Source of the DNA: Ixodes scapularis
Lineage: Eukaryota > Arthropoda > Arachnida > Ixodida > Ixodidae
DNA: 64,000 bases
Direction of reading: 5' to 3'
NCBI RefSeq assembly: GCF_016920785.2
Contig: NW_024609884.1
Location: forward strand, 83,388,722-83,452,721
The stretch's first letter is position 1. Each line of letters opens with the position of its first letter. Both the position numbers and the translations under genes were made by a program. The notes below the pieces were generated by a model. It had not been told where the DNA came from. It did not search any database and saw nothing but the letters and a program-made list of their open reading frames with translations. Below are positions 22,635 through 34,193 of the stretch, one piece after another.

Positions 22635-23425
22635 CAGTATTTTTCTTTTTCCCATTTTTTTTTTTTATTTCGTATATTTGAGCGGAGCAAAACTGCTCAC
22701 CAGTTCACGCAATTCAGACGTTGAGTTTCACCTTACCCCGCTTACCATATCCCAGGTATTTAAAGAGCAACTCCGGCCGAAAACTTAACTAAAATAAATG
22801 ACTGGTATCGCTTTAGGGGCACGAGATATGATCACAGCCAAAATATCTTGTCAAAGTGAAGCAACGCACTCCACTGAAACTGATTTTAAAGATGCGACCA
22901 GCTGCTTTTAGCGGGTAACAAGCGGGTTAGCTTTTAGTGAAGCAACACTGACTGCAGCACCACCGTGACGTCACGTCGCGGCCGTACAGCTGATGATCAG
23001 TGTTGCCATCCCTCCAAGCAGATAGTTACGGTTTTGCCGTACACGGCCCCAAACCAAACTTTGAGCCGTTATATATATAACACTACGCACAATATCGAGA
23101 AAAAAAAAATTTACCTTGTGATTCGGGGACACAGCCTGAGCTGAAAGCAGTCGTAAATCCAAATTCGAAAATTATAATCAAATATGTCCTTTAAAAAAAA
23201 TTAAAAAAGTAAGAATTATTTTTTTAGGGGCTTTGTGCTGTCATACGCTCCAGCCTGGGGCATATAAAAATATCCACCCGGGTCACCCGCGGGCCACGGC
23301 ACGAGTGTTTCGATTTCGAATGAAGCCACCCCGTGAAAAAAAATGACACCGGCAGAATAAAAATTATGCTCTTCAGCGCTTCCCCTAGCCGTTCTAAATG
23401 CATAGCATTTGTCACGTTGTCCATC
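21898..23425. other. No supported gene; (AT)n at 22590-22631
   Basis: AT-rich intergenic sequence with an (AT)n microsatellite and A-rich or T-rich tracts. A TTAAAG word at about 22752 and CTTTAA at about 23190 could be ends of another TTAA element, but the TIRs do not match beyond that. Confidence 0.35.
22590..22631. repeat. (AT)n microsatellite
   Basis: About twenty-one AT units. Confidence 0.9.
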
Positions 23426-23429
23426 TATA

Positions 23430-23605
23430 AGCACCATACCGGCGTGTGGTCGTGTATCACTACTGCGTGGTGCACGTTAAAGACCCCAGGCTAGCGGTTG
23501 TACTGCACTGGCTAAATTGCTCATCTACAGCGAGTGACTCGTCGCAACTTTAATGGCTGACCAACTACACGCTGTATAAATAACCACACAACCCCAATTA
23601 TTATT
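23430..23605 (+). mobile_element. Partial copy of the tRNA-derived SINE
   Basis: Matches the body of 19335-19633: ATCACTACTGCGTGGTGCAC, CCAGGCTAGCGGTTGTACTG, CACTGGCTAAATTGC and a closing CTGTATAAA. The tRNA head is absent (5' truncated). Confidence 0.8.
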
Positions 23606-23644
23606 ATTCCTCCTTCTGCGGGCACAGTAGGTAGGCAGAGGGAC

Positions 23645-23882
23645 ACGTGACGAGGGTCATCTGACGTCTTGGTACCACGTGACATCATAGCGTCACGTCA
23701 AGGCGCCACCCGACAACACGTTACCACGTGACGTGACGTTAGGCCACGTCACGTGACGTCACACTGTCACGTGACGTCGTGTCACTTCGTCACGTGACAT
23801 CACGATGCCACGTCATGGTGTCGCCTGACCCGACGTGTCCACGTGCGTCACGTGACGTCACGGCGTGGCGTGACGTCATGGA
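23645..23882. repeat. TCACGTGACGTCA-rich degenerate minisatellite
   Basis: About 240 bases made almost entirely of variants of TCACGTGACGTCAC, so the E-box CACGTG and the CRE-like TGACGTCA occur many times on both strands, with irregular 15-30 base spacing. The same core appears in the palindromic array at 33.9-34.2 kb. It could bind bZIP or bHLH factors, but a simple repeat is the default view. Confidence 0.75.
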
Positions 23883-24310
23883 GGCTACGTCCGCGGACAG
23901 GAAATTCCTGAGGCTGGCTCTACAAAATGCTAAGCGTGGAAATAAGAGTGAAGGGAACACACCGACGTTCTCGTGGCGCCTGATACGCACAACGTTCCCA
24001 CGTTATCGCGCTTTCATGCCGGTAACGTGGTAGAGTGTGCGTAGTCCCATTGTCTTTGTGTGCACGCCGCCCTCCGATGATCGAGAAGAAAAAGAAAAGG
24101 TTGCTGAATCACACGAGATTGTTCCCAGTCTGCGGCTATCCAAACGACAACGAGATGTTATAGTTGCGCGATATCATTCAAGCGAACGTGAGAAGAGACT
24201 GCACTTCAGATTGCAGCTTTCCACCAAACGTAGGAGATGACTCTTTTTTATTTCTATATATATTTTTCTTTTGCTTCGCTGATTTCTTTCGCGTGTCGCG
24301 AAGCACCTTC

Positions 24311-24535
24311 AGGGGGCCCTGTAATCCTATTTAAGCGCCTACCTTTTGTGCGGTTTCCACGTCTCTTGTGCTTCGGGCAACCTAGCGGGTACGGAGAGAG
24401 TAACTAAATATCAGTGCGTCATGATTTAACCGGACGACGCGGAAAGCTCCTACGGGGGCGCCCCGCGGTGTCGAACGCGCGCGGCATCTGACGAAGTCAT
24501 GACGTTTTTGGTCCTGGTCAGCCAAGAAGACAGAG
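24311..24535 (-). repeat. Dispersed repeat, copy 2 (inverse of 10590-10800)
   Basis: Shares GTGCGGTTTCCACGTCTCTT, GAGAGAGTAACTAAATATCA and AACCGGACGACGCGGAAA with the reverse complement of the 10.6 kb copy, starting at GGGGGCCCTGT. Confidence 0.7.
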
Positions 24536-25950
24536 CTGCCCCTTTCTTGGGCAACTCTCTCTCCTCGGCCTCCCACCTCCTTTCCCCTTCTTTCCCCGAC
24601 TTCCCCTCCCTCCCCACATTTCTCAGTCTCCGCGGTCCGCGGGCGCAGGAAAAGGGGGGACAGAGGACCAAGGACGTCATGAAGGAGGTCATTTTTTTCT
24701 TGTTTTTGTAATTTTAACGTGTCTATACATAAAACAACTTTCCAGAAAAGAAAAAGTTCACAAAGTTACTAACTACGTTCCGCGCGCTCAGGTTCGGTAC
24801 AAATTACAAAAAAAAAAAAAAAAGAAAAAGGTTAAGAAGTCGTTGCAGAGCTTCTTTAAAGTGGTTAGGACTCGAACGATAAACGGGTAGATTATTCATG
24901 AAATTGAATATTCATAGGGGTGGCGCCACCTCGCGGGCGCTCTCCTGTGACGTAGCGGGGGAAGATGCGAGCAGACGACGCGCTATGTAATAGCGGGTAG
25001 TGGCTAGACTGTTCGCATCTATGCCGCTTAAAAACGGTTTGTCTATTAAAGTGTGTGAGTGGAATGGGGGAAGGGGGGCGGGGGTGCTACGCTTTCCGGA
25101 CTTCGGTCAAAACTTTGTGGAAGTTGCACTCTGGCACTTGTAACGTGAAGAACAGAAAACCGATTTTGCCTGGGTGTCCTAGTTGTATAAAAAAAAAAAA
25201 GATAAATATTGGTATTTCTGGCACCCCTCAACTCACTCCCAGTCTTCAGGGTTCCACCTAGTCGTACTCCTAGTGATTAATTCGGGGTGCCGTGTAGGTT
25301 CCCGTGTGCTCTCTCGGAGGATGCTTCCTCGATCTCCCTCTCTCTGCTGACATTAGCGGGCGCTATGCTGCAACTTAGAGCCGAGCGAGGTCACGTAAGC
25401 TTCTCGCCGTAGTTCTTTCGGCTGCCACTCGCGGCTGCAGGTGGGGCAAAAAACTCGACTTATGCCTTGCGATTATGCAGCGGAATGGCGACATTTTTTT
25501 TAATGAAGGAGATGTTTTCTGTATCCTCTGGGACACGATATACAACTTAAAAATGACGAGATGCAAATTCTTGTAATCTTAAAATCGTTTCCCCCCCCCC
25601 CCCTCTTTTTTTTTTAAAGATACGTGTAAGATGTTTTTGTGAGTGATCTTTCTACTGAATAAAAGAGCCCTCGAGGATGCTTTTTTATATATAAAAGAAA
25701 AACTTTAAAATGTTTTAAAACAAGCCTGAAGCTTCTCATTACGGCTTGCGCGGCGTGCGTCGGGGCTATTCACAGTTTCTCTGATTCTTGTTTTTTCGGA
25801 TATGTGGGGATCCTGTAGAAAAAGGTTTTGGAATCAGCAAAGTAAATGACGTGCTGTCATCTTAGCTCAGTGCACGCTCGCACAGTTGTGTTGCAAAGCG
25901 CCGCACACTTGTTTTAGCTACATTGAGTTTGCCGATACCGACACTTCTAT

Positions 25951-26007
25951 CCAAGTGTAAGTTAACAGTTGCTGACGAGCGAATGCTCGTCAGCAACTGA
26001 CACTTGG
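25951..26007. repeat. Compound hairpin
   Basis: A perfect 15-bp inverted repeat (CAGTTGCTGACGAGC, 4-base loop GAAT) lies inside a second inverted pair CCAAGTGT/ACACTTGG, with a 7-base bulge on the left. Confidence 0.85.
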
Positions 26008-28863
26008 TTCCCCGCGAATTGAATACGTGGATAATAACTTAATAAGTTTGTCACATCACAACCTCTGCTCGAAAGAAAAGCCGACATTTTCATAACTTCT
26101 TAAATTGTCGGCCATGCATGTCCGGCAAATTCAGACGATTGATTAATTTGTTCTATCCAATTTTTAGAAGAATTGTTTTCAAATTTATAATGGCTCGATG
26201 AAAAGTGCATCGCAAATTATGCGCAAATCTTTGGGTCCGCAAAATTAAACATTCAAACGGGAGCAATCCCTAGCAGGTATATACCTCTTTTCTCGGGACG
26301 CTGAAGTGTCACCGACTTACTAGATTTTGATGAACCTCGATCGCGGGGACCTCATAGATTTCGCGTAGACCGGATGAATAAGCAAGGATTTAATTGCAAC
26401 GACTCCGGAAGCCAAACACCGCTTCTTCCTGCGAGTTATTTAAAAAAAAAAAATGTATGTTTAACAGTTTGCAAAAAAAAAAAAAAAACAAAAAAAAAAA
26501 GCAGTGAAATTGGAACTAAGAAGAGATCGGCACTCACAGAACACATGGGATCCAACGGGATACTCGAAGTCTCTTTTACTGAAGTGTTTACTACACACGC
26601 GAGATGTTACCGAATTTCGCTTTTCTATTTTCAATTTGATGAGACATTCCTCCCTTAGTTTTGTTTTGTTCGAATCATAATAAAAATATAACCCTATTCA
26701 CCGTTTGAGATGTTGTGGTGGGGTAAAGGGCTGGATATTCTCTTTTCATTATCCAGATATTTGTAGTGGGGTAGAGAACAGGCCAACGAGAATAGCAGAC
26801 CCCCATCCCAGCGCTTCGACACCTCAGCGCTCAAAGTGTTTGTTAGCACTACAACGCGTGCCATGTTTTCAAGTTTTGGTAAAATGTCCTACTACAAATA
26901 TCACTTCACCAAATAAACACAACACGTGAAACAGGCTTTGCCGCGCGTAAACAGCGCATGAAGCGAGCTTACGAGCCGAGAGACGCAAGGCAAGTCTGCG
27001 CAGTCTGTCCTGGTCTGTCCTCCCCGCCACGTCACAATCGATGATGATGATAGCTAGAAAAGCGCCCCCTGTATTACGCGCACGCCGCCAATACGCCAAG
27101 TTTCGCGATTTTTAGAGCTCTCGTATAATTGCAATAATCAATTTACGAATGTTGATGATTTTCGTCTGGCGACCAGGCAACACTGCCAAACTTAGTCACA
27201 CCATGGTGCCCATTAACCACGTGATCATAAACGCTCTCTCATTCTCAGCGCCCCCATCCTCGCCTCGACCAAGGTACGATCGCACACTCTCACGTTACTC
27301 GGCTACTCCAAAGCTACTCTCGCTTCTGCCCCCTTGTCCTTTGACCTTCCACCCTGCATGCACGTACGAGATCGTCGCGGACGACGGAGAGTTCGTCCGT
27401 GACAATCTCGTCGTCATCGCTGGTCGTAAGCGGGTCGAAGTCAAAATGACCAGCTTCCAACGTCTCTCGTGGAAGCTGAAGCACGAGACGCCGAGAGAGC
27501 CAAGTCTGCGAGTGGATCAAGTGAATGCAAGGGGGCGCCGCCCGTTGGGCGAGTCACGTCACCAACCCAACAAACATGGCGGCCTTTTCGAATGGGGTTG
27601 ATCCGAAAGTCCCGCATATAAATCGATTTATCCACAAAAACTGTCACGCCATTTTCAAAACAAATTTAGCAAAAATATAGGAATATACAATGGGTCCTAG
27701 CAGAATAGTAATCTTATACTTTATTTTTCCTTTGTGCTAAGCCTCTTAAGAGCCCGTTCTAAATAAAAATAAAGAAACTTGTCTAATAGCCATATTATGT
27801 GTATGTTTCACGGAACGTCGGCCAAATCGCTCTTACCGGAAAAGTATACATCGCGCTGAAAAAAATGTTGATCTGCTGGTCTCTGTCAAAGAGCCTGTTT
27901 CTGAAAATGAATAACGTTAATAATAATTAAGTCACTAATTACTGTTTCAGTCAGTAACCTTAAAGGTATGGTTTCAATTCCCAATTTTATGGGCAGCATC
28001 CAAAACCACTAGAGCAATCCCCTTTGCAAAGATATAAACGTATTTTGTAGAGGTGTGCGAATAGTGAAATTTCAGCTCCAACCGAATTGAAATCGAATTA
28101 TGACCAAGAAGTCGAATCGAATATCCAATACCAAAAAGTTTACTTTTAATGTCTTTAGAAAAACCTCATAGATGAAAAACAAAATCCTACGTATTCATTC
28201 TGCCGCAGAGCGGGCGCAACGAGGAGAGGCCAACACAGATCAAACAGTGCCAGTGGTACAGGGAAACAACAGACTGAGACACAGCTGACGGATGTGTCCA
28301 TCCACCCGCGCGTGCAGCATGCTGGATGAATGAACGGATATGACTCAGTTGTTTGAATTAGGCGATGACACACTCCACTCCCGAATAAATTTAAACTTGT
28401 CTCGATCAATCTGATAAGCCCGAAGATCACAAGAGTGTCGTGTGAGCAGGGTAGCCGAAATCAACTCGCATTCTGCGTATACCGGGTCGATTAAAATGAT
28501 CGAGTCAGGTTTCATTATTTTATAATTAATTTTCGTAGTATGAACTTAACCCGAGAATAGGCTCATAGTGAACAAAGCTGGCTGCCGGTGACGCAAGGTC
28601 CTATGAATCCAAAATGCTGACGTGCATGGTTGGCGACGGGTTTTCGTCGAACGCATCCAAGAAGCTAGAAGCATGACTGCTTCGTTAAAGGAGTACGTGA
28701 AACAATCACTACTTTATCTCGAAATTACTCGTCAGTGAAGGTTTCTGAATGTAAGCTTGATTTAAGTCCAGCAGAGGCCTGTGAGAATAGAGAGGTTTAG
28801 TAGATCGTATTTTCATGTCACGCTATTTGTAGCGGGAGCTCGCGCTGCCACTTCGATGCATGC

Positions 28864-28901
28864 TCTGAAGCGCGCACCCGTATACGGGCGCGCGCTTCAG
28901 A
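28864..28901. repeat. Near-perfect palindrome
   Basis: TCTGAAGCGCGC-A-CCCGTATACGGG-C-GCGCGCTTCAGA reads almost the same on both strands, with one central mismatch pair and no loop. Confidence 0.85.
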
Positions 28902-30099
28902 ATGACTCCTCATTGGTAGAAGAAATGTATATGGGTAATTTCTTACGAACAGGCAGTGGCTTTCGGTCTGTAGAACGAGGGACTCCCGGCGCTATCAACC
29001 GGTCTCGATTGCACATATGACGCCCGAGCGCCTTTATCAAGACCCGCCTTTTGTTCGTCGCAGCCTCGCATGTGTGCATGGCAGAACGGTCACGTATGCA
29101 CAGCGAACTTCGCGGAAAAAGCAGAAGATAGAACCTCTCGATGGAAAATAGGGGAAAAAGAAAAACAGGGCAAAGCATACGAACGCAGACGAACTGACAC
29201 AGGCAAATTGCCCGCGGTCAGGTGCATGCAGGCGGCAGCGGACAAAGTTGTCTCACTAATCATGCATCAGAGGTCACCGGCTTGCTGCACACCACGAGTG
29301 CTTATTCCCGAAAGATTAATGCGAGCCGTCTTTCCATTAGTCTCCGCCGTGAACACGAAAAATATTAGTTTCGTATTTCTTTTTTTTTTTTTTTTTTTTT
29401 TTGCGCGTTATATCGAAGACACGTACACGTCCCGAAGGCATATGAAGATCTCCCAATTGAAAAGATATACTCTGTCCGTATAATTATAATTTATAGCATT
29501 TGGAACGGACTGAGATTGTGGAACGATGGGCTTCAAAGCGATCGGCGGAAGTGAGGTTTGGGTGTGTATACAGTCGTGCAGGTCCGTGCGCGTATGCTCA
29601 CTGTTGTTTGCGTGCTTATGATAATCACGCTGCGTACGGAAACGATAACAGTAGGCAATATATCTGTGATTTACGAAAATCGAAACACTTTCAAAAACGC
29701 ATTTTTTTTTTTTTTTTACTTTGGTTGGGTATGTGCACGAAAGATATTGGTCGCGTAGTTGTGACCGGCACATATGTAGTTTCTAGGAGTATTCGGCTTC
29801 AAATTCAGAATCCAATATTGCGCAACAATCGCCTTTTTTTTTTTACACAGTGTTGTCTTGTTGCAATAATTAGCGGTAAATTGATGAGCTGGGTTTGTTG
29901 CAATGTACCGCCACAGTGAACGCTGCGGCCACCAGCTCTTCAAAACGCCCGTGCGTTCGCTTCTCCGCAGAGAACTTCGAGAGATATTTATGGCGAGATG
30001 AGCGACTCGGCGAGTGAGGGGGCCGAAAGTATAGACGTCTGGACCGAAAACGAAGACTGCGATGTGACACCAAGAACGAAGTTTCACGCTTCTGTCATG

Positions 30100-30485
30100 C
30101 GTAGTGCTGCACCGCACCGCCCCAATGTTGTCCACGTTCCTCCAAAAGAGAAACGAAAGCTCGTTTCTCGTTCCTTATGATTTATGGAACCCGTTCCCGT
30201 TACAAGTTTCATCTGTGGCAAACGAACTCGTTCCCGTTACCGTCTAGAAAATGGAAAGTATCGTTACATATACGTTACTTTTGTATTTTGATAATTACCA
30301 TATTTAGTTAGATCAATCAAAATTTTATCTATCCCATCGATTGGCAACAAACGAAATTGAATGCCGTAATGGAAGAAAAACTGGAGAAGAAAACAAGCAA
30401 GGTCCCCTTGGGTCATATATTCTTCTTTAAAAATCTCAGTGTTTTACCATATCCATGTTTGTGGTGGGTGATTCAGACGGCACTG
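30100..30485 (+). repeat. Dispersed GGAACG-rich repeat, copy 2
   Basis: Reverse-complement partner of 10885-11245, with the same word order and CGTTCC-rich end. It appears undamaged apart from substitutions. Confidence 0.72.
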
Positions 30486-30847
30486 ATTGCGGCAGTTACC
30501 ACAGGAGACAAGAGGAGATTCGACGATGCCCTCCCCAAGAATGCGCGTCCACTCCACATCTACCCGGCACGAGTTTTGTCCCAGATCTTGCAGCAGTGAC
30601 TAAACAACACGCTTATCTGTCTAGCACAAACAGATGCGCCTACTTCCCTACATGTTTTATTTTCACACAGAAGAGGATAGGAATTTCGGAAGGTCAGTCT
30701 TGAAAACTACTAGTCTTTCTTCGTAAAAGTTCGGATTTGTTGTTCAGTTTGATGGTGGGGGAAAAAAAATAAAAGGTTAATTTTTTTTTTACTTTTTTTT
30801 CTGACAGAGTGATTAACGTTTGGGATACAGAGTGCGTTCGATGTCTG

Positions 30848-30896
30848 GAACTCGGGTGCACCCGAGTTCAGTTGGTGACATACACCAACTGAACTC
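30848..30896. repeat. Two overlapping hairpins sharing one arm
   Basis: GAACTCGGG/CCCGAGTTC (loop TGCA) is followed by GAGTTCAGTTGGTG/CACCAACTGAACTC (loop ACATA). The middle GAGTTC belongs to both, so the two structures are mutually exclusive. Confidence 0.85.
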
Positions 30897-31562
30897 TCTG
30901 ACGTCATTTACAGGCATTTTTAAGAGAGGGGGGCTCGAAAACGAAGCGCTATGAAACGTTGCCGGTTTGGTGCGACACTTCCCATCTCAAAAAACAGTCC
31001 AGTTTACGCGAAGAGAAAACGGGCTCCCTCTACGATTGTGCGTTCCGGCATAGTGGCAATGAGAAAGAAGTCCTCTTGAACCTTCTGCGATTGAGCAGTG
31101 ACCGAGTCGCAGGAAATCGCTCAATGTTTTGACGACCGCGTGGCGGCCTTAATGAAGTTTGGGGGCCATGCACTGTACATCCGGCGGGCGTGTGCGGAAG
31201 GCGATTTCTTGTTTTCATGATTATGATCGCACCACGCCACGGGATTGGTAATGAAGCTTGGCGGTCACGCAGCTTTCGCATACGCGAAGGCATGCGTAAA
31301 CAAGATTTCAACAACCGATTATAGATTGCTATTTATAACTCTCGATAGTCATTTTGTCATATTTATTCCTTTCCTTCCATTAAAAAGGTTAACTTTTGAC
31401 ATACAATGAGATTATTAGTACCTAGTCCTTGTACGGTAACTACAAAATCCTTGCCGCCGGTGTCAAATTTGTAGCAGTACGCATAAAAAGTAAGATGGCG
31501 ACGTCACTAGAGTCACGCCAAGGAACGCCGGGTGTGGCTTAAGACCTCGACCCGCCTTTCTT

Positions 31563-31594
<32 letters not shown>

Positions 31595-33102
31595 GGCCAA
31601 GATGGTACACTTTTTTGTTGTAAATTTTTACACGCAGATTTCCTTTTTTTATATTAATATTTACGTTGTTAGACGCAAATGAAGTGGGGTAGCCCTGCTT
31701 TAGGCCCCGCCCGGTACTTACAAAACAAAGCACCTTTTTTTCGTCCCTCATTGGTTGCAGAGATGATTGACGTATGAAAGGTTGGTTGTCAATTTGTATC
31801 TCCGTGCCGTAATAGTATCTTAATCGACTATATTTTTAATGTTTGAGAAGCAACTAATCAAGATAGAGTCATTATTGTTTTCAAAAATATCCCGAGATTG
31901 CCTTTTCGCTTCGGTTTCAAACGATAACAAATGGCTGACGGCGTCTGCTGAGCGCTGAACGTGCGTAGCTCATTGAGCTGATCAATTTTTATGAGTGCGG
32001 GCCATTTTGAGTTCACAGAGGTGTTTAGAGGAAGATCTCATCAATCGACCTACTTTGCAGCAAACAACTGCCGCAATACCGCCTTCGGAAGCGTTCTGCG
32101 GGTGCTTGTTTTTGCAGCGGGACTGGCCTAAGCATAGCGTCCCATATTCACTATTTTGATCGAACTGGCTTGATGTCTTTATTCGCGCGTGTCCATGCTG
32201 AATAAAGATGTTGGTTCCCGTAAAAGCGGCCCCGCTGCTCTGTGAATCATGCGACCGTTGTGATTGCAACCATGGTTTCAATATCGAGAAGATACCTACA
32301 CAGGTAAGAAATTGTTAGCGATTTGGCTGGAGGCAGTCGGACGTTCGTCTCGCATCAAGTTCGTCCAGGTTTTTTCCCGTCTTTTCCCATCGAAAAGAAA
32401 GTTGCATTCAAGTTTTGCAGTGCAACTATACCTGCCATTGCAAATATTATTTGATCGTGTTTTAATTGTGCGTCATGGCGCTCACCCACCTTGCTCGCGG
32501 AGGCCACGCGTAAAATTAAAGAGGAGAGAAAAGCTGGAAGGACTACATATTTATTTTGTTGATTTCTTCTAGTCCTCTCGGTCGCTTTTACCGCACATCG
32601 GCAGTCGCTGACAGACGCTTGTATTGGACCGTGGCTCGTGCATGATGGAATGCTAGAACGCCACTTTCGTCGCGTCTTGTAAGCGTTGCAGTTCTAAGAC
32701 GGATGCGAAATAGCAGAAGGACGAAGGCGAAAACGGACGCAGAGGCGCAGCTTTCATGTGCGCGTCTGGGCATTGCAGACGACGATCGACGGTGGTGGAA
32801 TAGCAGACGATGCCGGATTCTTCCGCGCGTCTGCTCGCACAACTAGCAGGCAGTGTCAGACATCCAGACTAGAGGCACTGGATGTCGGCAAAACGGAGAC
32901 AATAGGCTTCCGAGCATGTTCGGCCGAGCAGCCAAGCCAATCCAGTAGTAATGGGCGGGGCCCGCGAGCTGTGGGTGGGGCTTAGAACGGGCCGTGACCT
33001 CCACCTAAATTGTGTCTATTGCAAACACAATTTTTCCCCGTAGAAAAAGTGTGAAAAAAATACGCGTCCCAGTTTTGCCCTTAAAAAAATATTTGTATTT
33101 CC

Positions 33103-33103
<1 letters not shown>

Positions 33104-33151
<48 letters not shown>
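33104..33151. repeat. Poly-T tract of 48 bases
   Basis: The longest homopolymer in the window, followed by AAGGGACACTGCAAAGGG, a possible element end. Confidence 0.9.
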
Positions 33152-33154
<3 letters not shown>

Positions 33155-33214
33155 GGACACTGCAAAGGGTCGAAGAAAACCAAATGCTGCTCGAAGGGCG
33201 TGCCTATCAATGTG

Positions 33215-33625
33215 AAACACGAGCGTTCAGTGACGACATTGGTCTAGAGCGTCGGGTAATGACGACCTCGAATTCTAGAGGTAGGACTGGCTGAATAGGT
33301 GCACGTGATCCCTTCTGATCGTTTGAAGCGCGTAATTCTTTGCTTGGAACACCCGTAAATCGGTGGGGCGTCTACATCTTCATAGCTGGATGCTAATTCC
33401 AACAATTAGGAAGATCGAGCATGGTTGTTGCACGCTCTTGTCGTTTCGGTTCTCTATTGGTTCATACTAATGACGTCATCAACAATAAAAAATGTGCTAA
33501 GATTCGTAACTTCTTTGACTTATTATGTTCAAAATAGAACAGATTTCTCCTTTAATATTTTAACGTGTTAGAGTCTCTCACACTAGTTCGAGAGAATGCG
33601 ATGAAAATTACAAAATTGCATGAAA
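33215..33625 (+). repeat. Diverged relative of the 411-1306 hAT element interior
   Basis: The order of words resembles 690-1070, for example GACTGGCTRAATARGTGC, TTGTCGTTTCGGTTCTCTATTGG against TTGGTCGTCTCGGTTCTTTG, and CTTATTATGTTCAA against CCTATTACGTCCAA. Similarity is low but collinear over about 400 bases. Confidence 0.55.
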
Positions 33626-33867
33626 GAAGAATTGCAAGACATGCACCGAAGCTTGATTCCAAAAGTTAACCCCCCCCCCCCCCCCCCCAAAAAAAAAAAA
33701 AAAAATTACAGGGTTTTATATTTTTAGTGTTCTAGAATGCATGGATTCCAGTATTTGAGGAGCGATCGTTTGAATTTGTCTAGAAGACATTAAACAGTTG
33801 TTTCGGGAAGTGAAGAACCTATATTTTTTTATAAATCCCCCCCCCCCCCCCCCCCAAACCTAACAGG

Positions 33868-34193
33868 GAAACTGACTCGGTACAAAGGTCCCGTGAGGTC
33901 AATTTTCCCGCTAAATATAGCGGGGAACTAAATTGGTGTGATAGGTTACGTGACGCGAGGTCACGTGACATCAATTCACCCGCCAAATTTAGCGGGAAAA
34001 TTGATTTTGTGTGCGTGTGTCACGTGACGTCAATTCGCCCGCTAAATTTAGCGGGGAAATTTAGTTGGTCTGTAGGTCTCCTGACGTCAGGTCACGTGAC
34101 ATCAATTTTCCCGCTAAAGGTAGCGGGGAAAATGAATCTGTATATAGGTCACATGACGCCAATTTCCCCGCTAAATTTAGCGTAAAATACACG
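33868..34193. repeat. Palindromic minisatellite (CCCGCTAAATTTAGCGGG array)
   Basis: Five units each consist of a GTCACGTGACRTCAATT-like segment followed by a CCCGCTAAATTTAGCGGG palindrome. Palindromes start at 33907, 33979, 34038, 34110 and 34167, giving spacings of 72, 59, 72 and 57 bases. The alternation points to a two-unit higher-order repeat of about 130 bp. In three units E-box (CACGTG) and CRE-like (TGACRTCA) motifs are intact. Confidence 0.85.

Larger units (their letters stand above)
24536..30095. other. Long stretch without a supported gene
   Basis: Intergenic sequence with A-rich and C-rich tracts (24809-24824, 25590-25602, 26474-26500), hairpins at 25951-26007 and 28864-28901, and a hAT-like end word (AGAGGTGTGCGAATAGTG) near 28051. 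Frames at 27.3-27.6 kb read as acidic or mixed sequence on both strands without a domain. No tRNA, rRNA or conserved protein is recognised. Confidence 0.4.
30486..33214. other. No supported gene
   Basis: Intergenic sequence with A-rich and (AT)n runs at 31562-31590, a tandem hairpin at 30848-30896 and a 48-base T tract at 33104-33151. No domain was recognised in any frame. Confidence 0.4.

Noticed and set aside
22752..23200. Another TTAA-flanked element
   Set aside because: TTTAAAG at one side and CTTTAA at the other were noted, but the adjacent bases do not form inverted repeats.
27576..27680. ATGGCGGCC start with a 34-codon frame
   Set aside because: Good start context but the frame ends quickly without a splice donor, and ATGGCGG words recur in repeats in this window.
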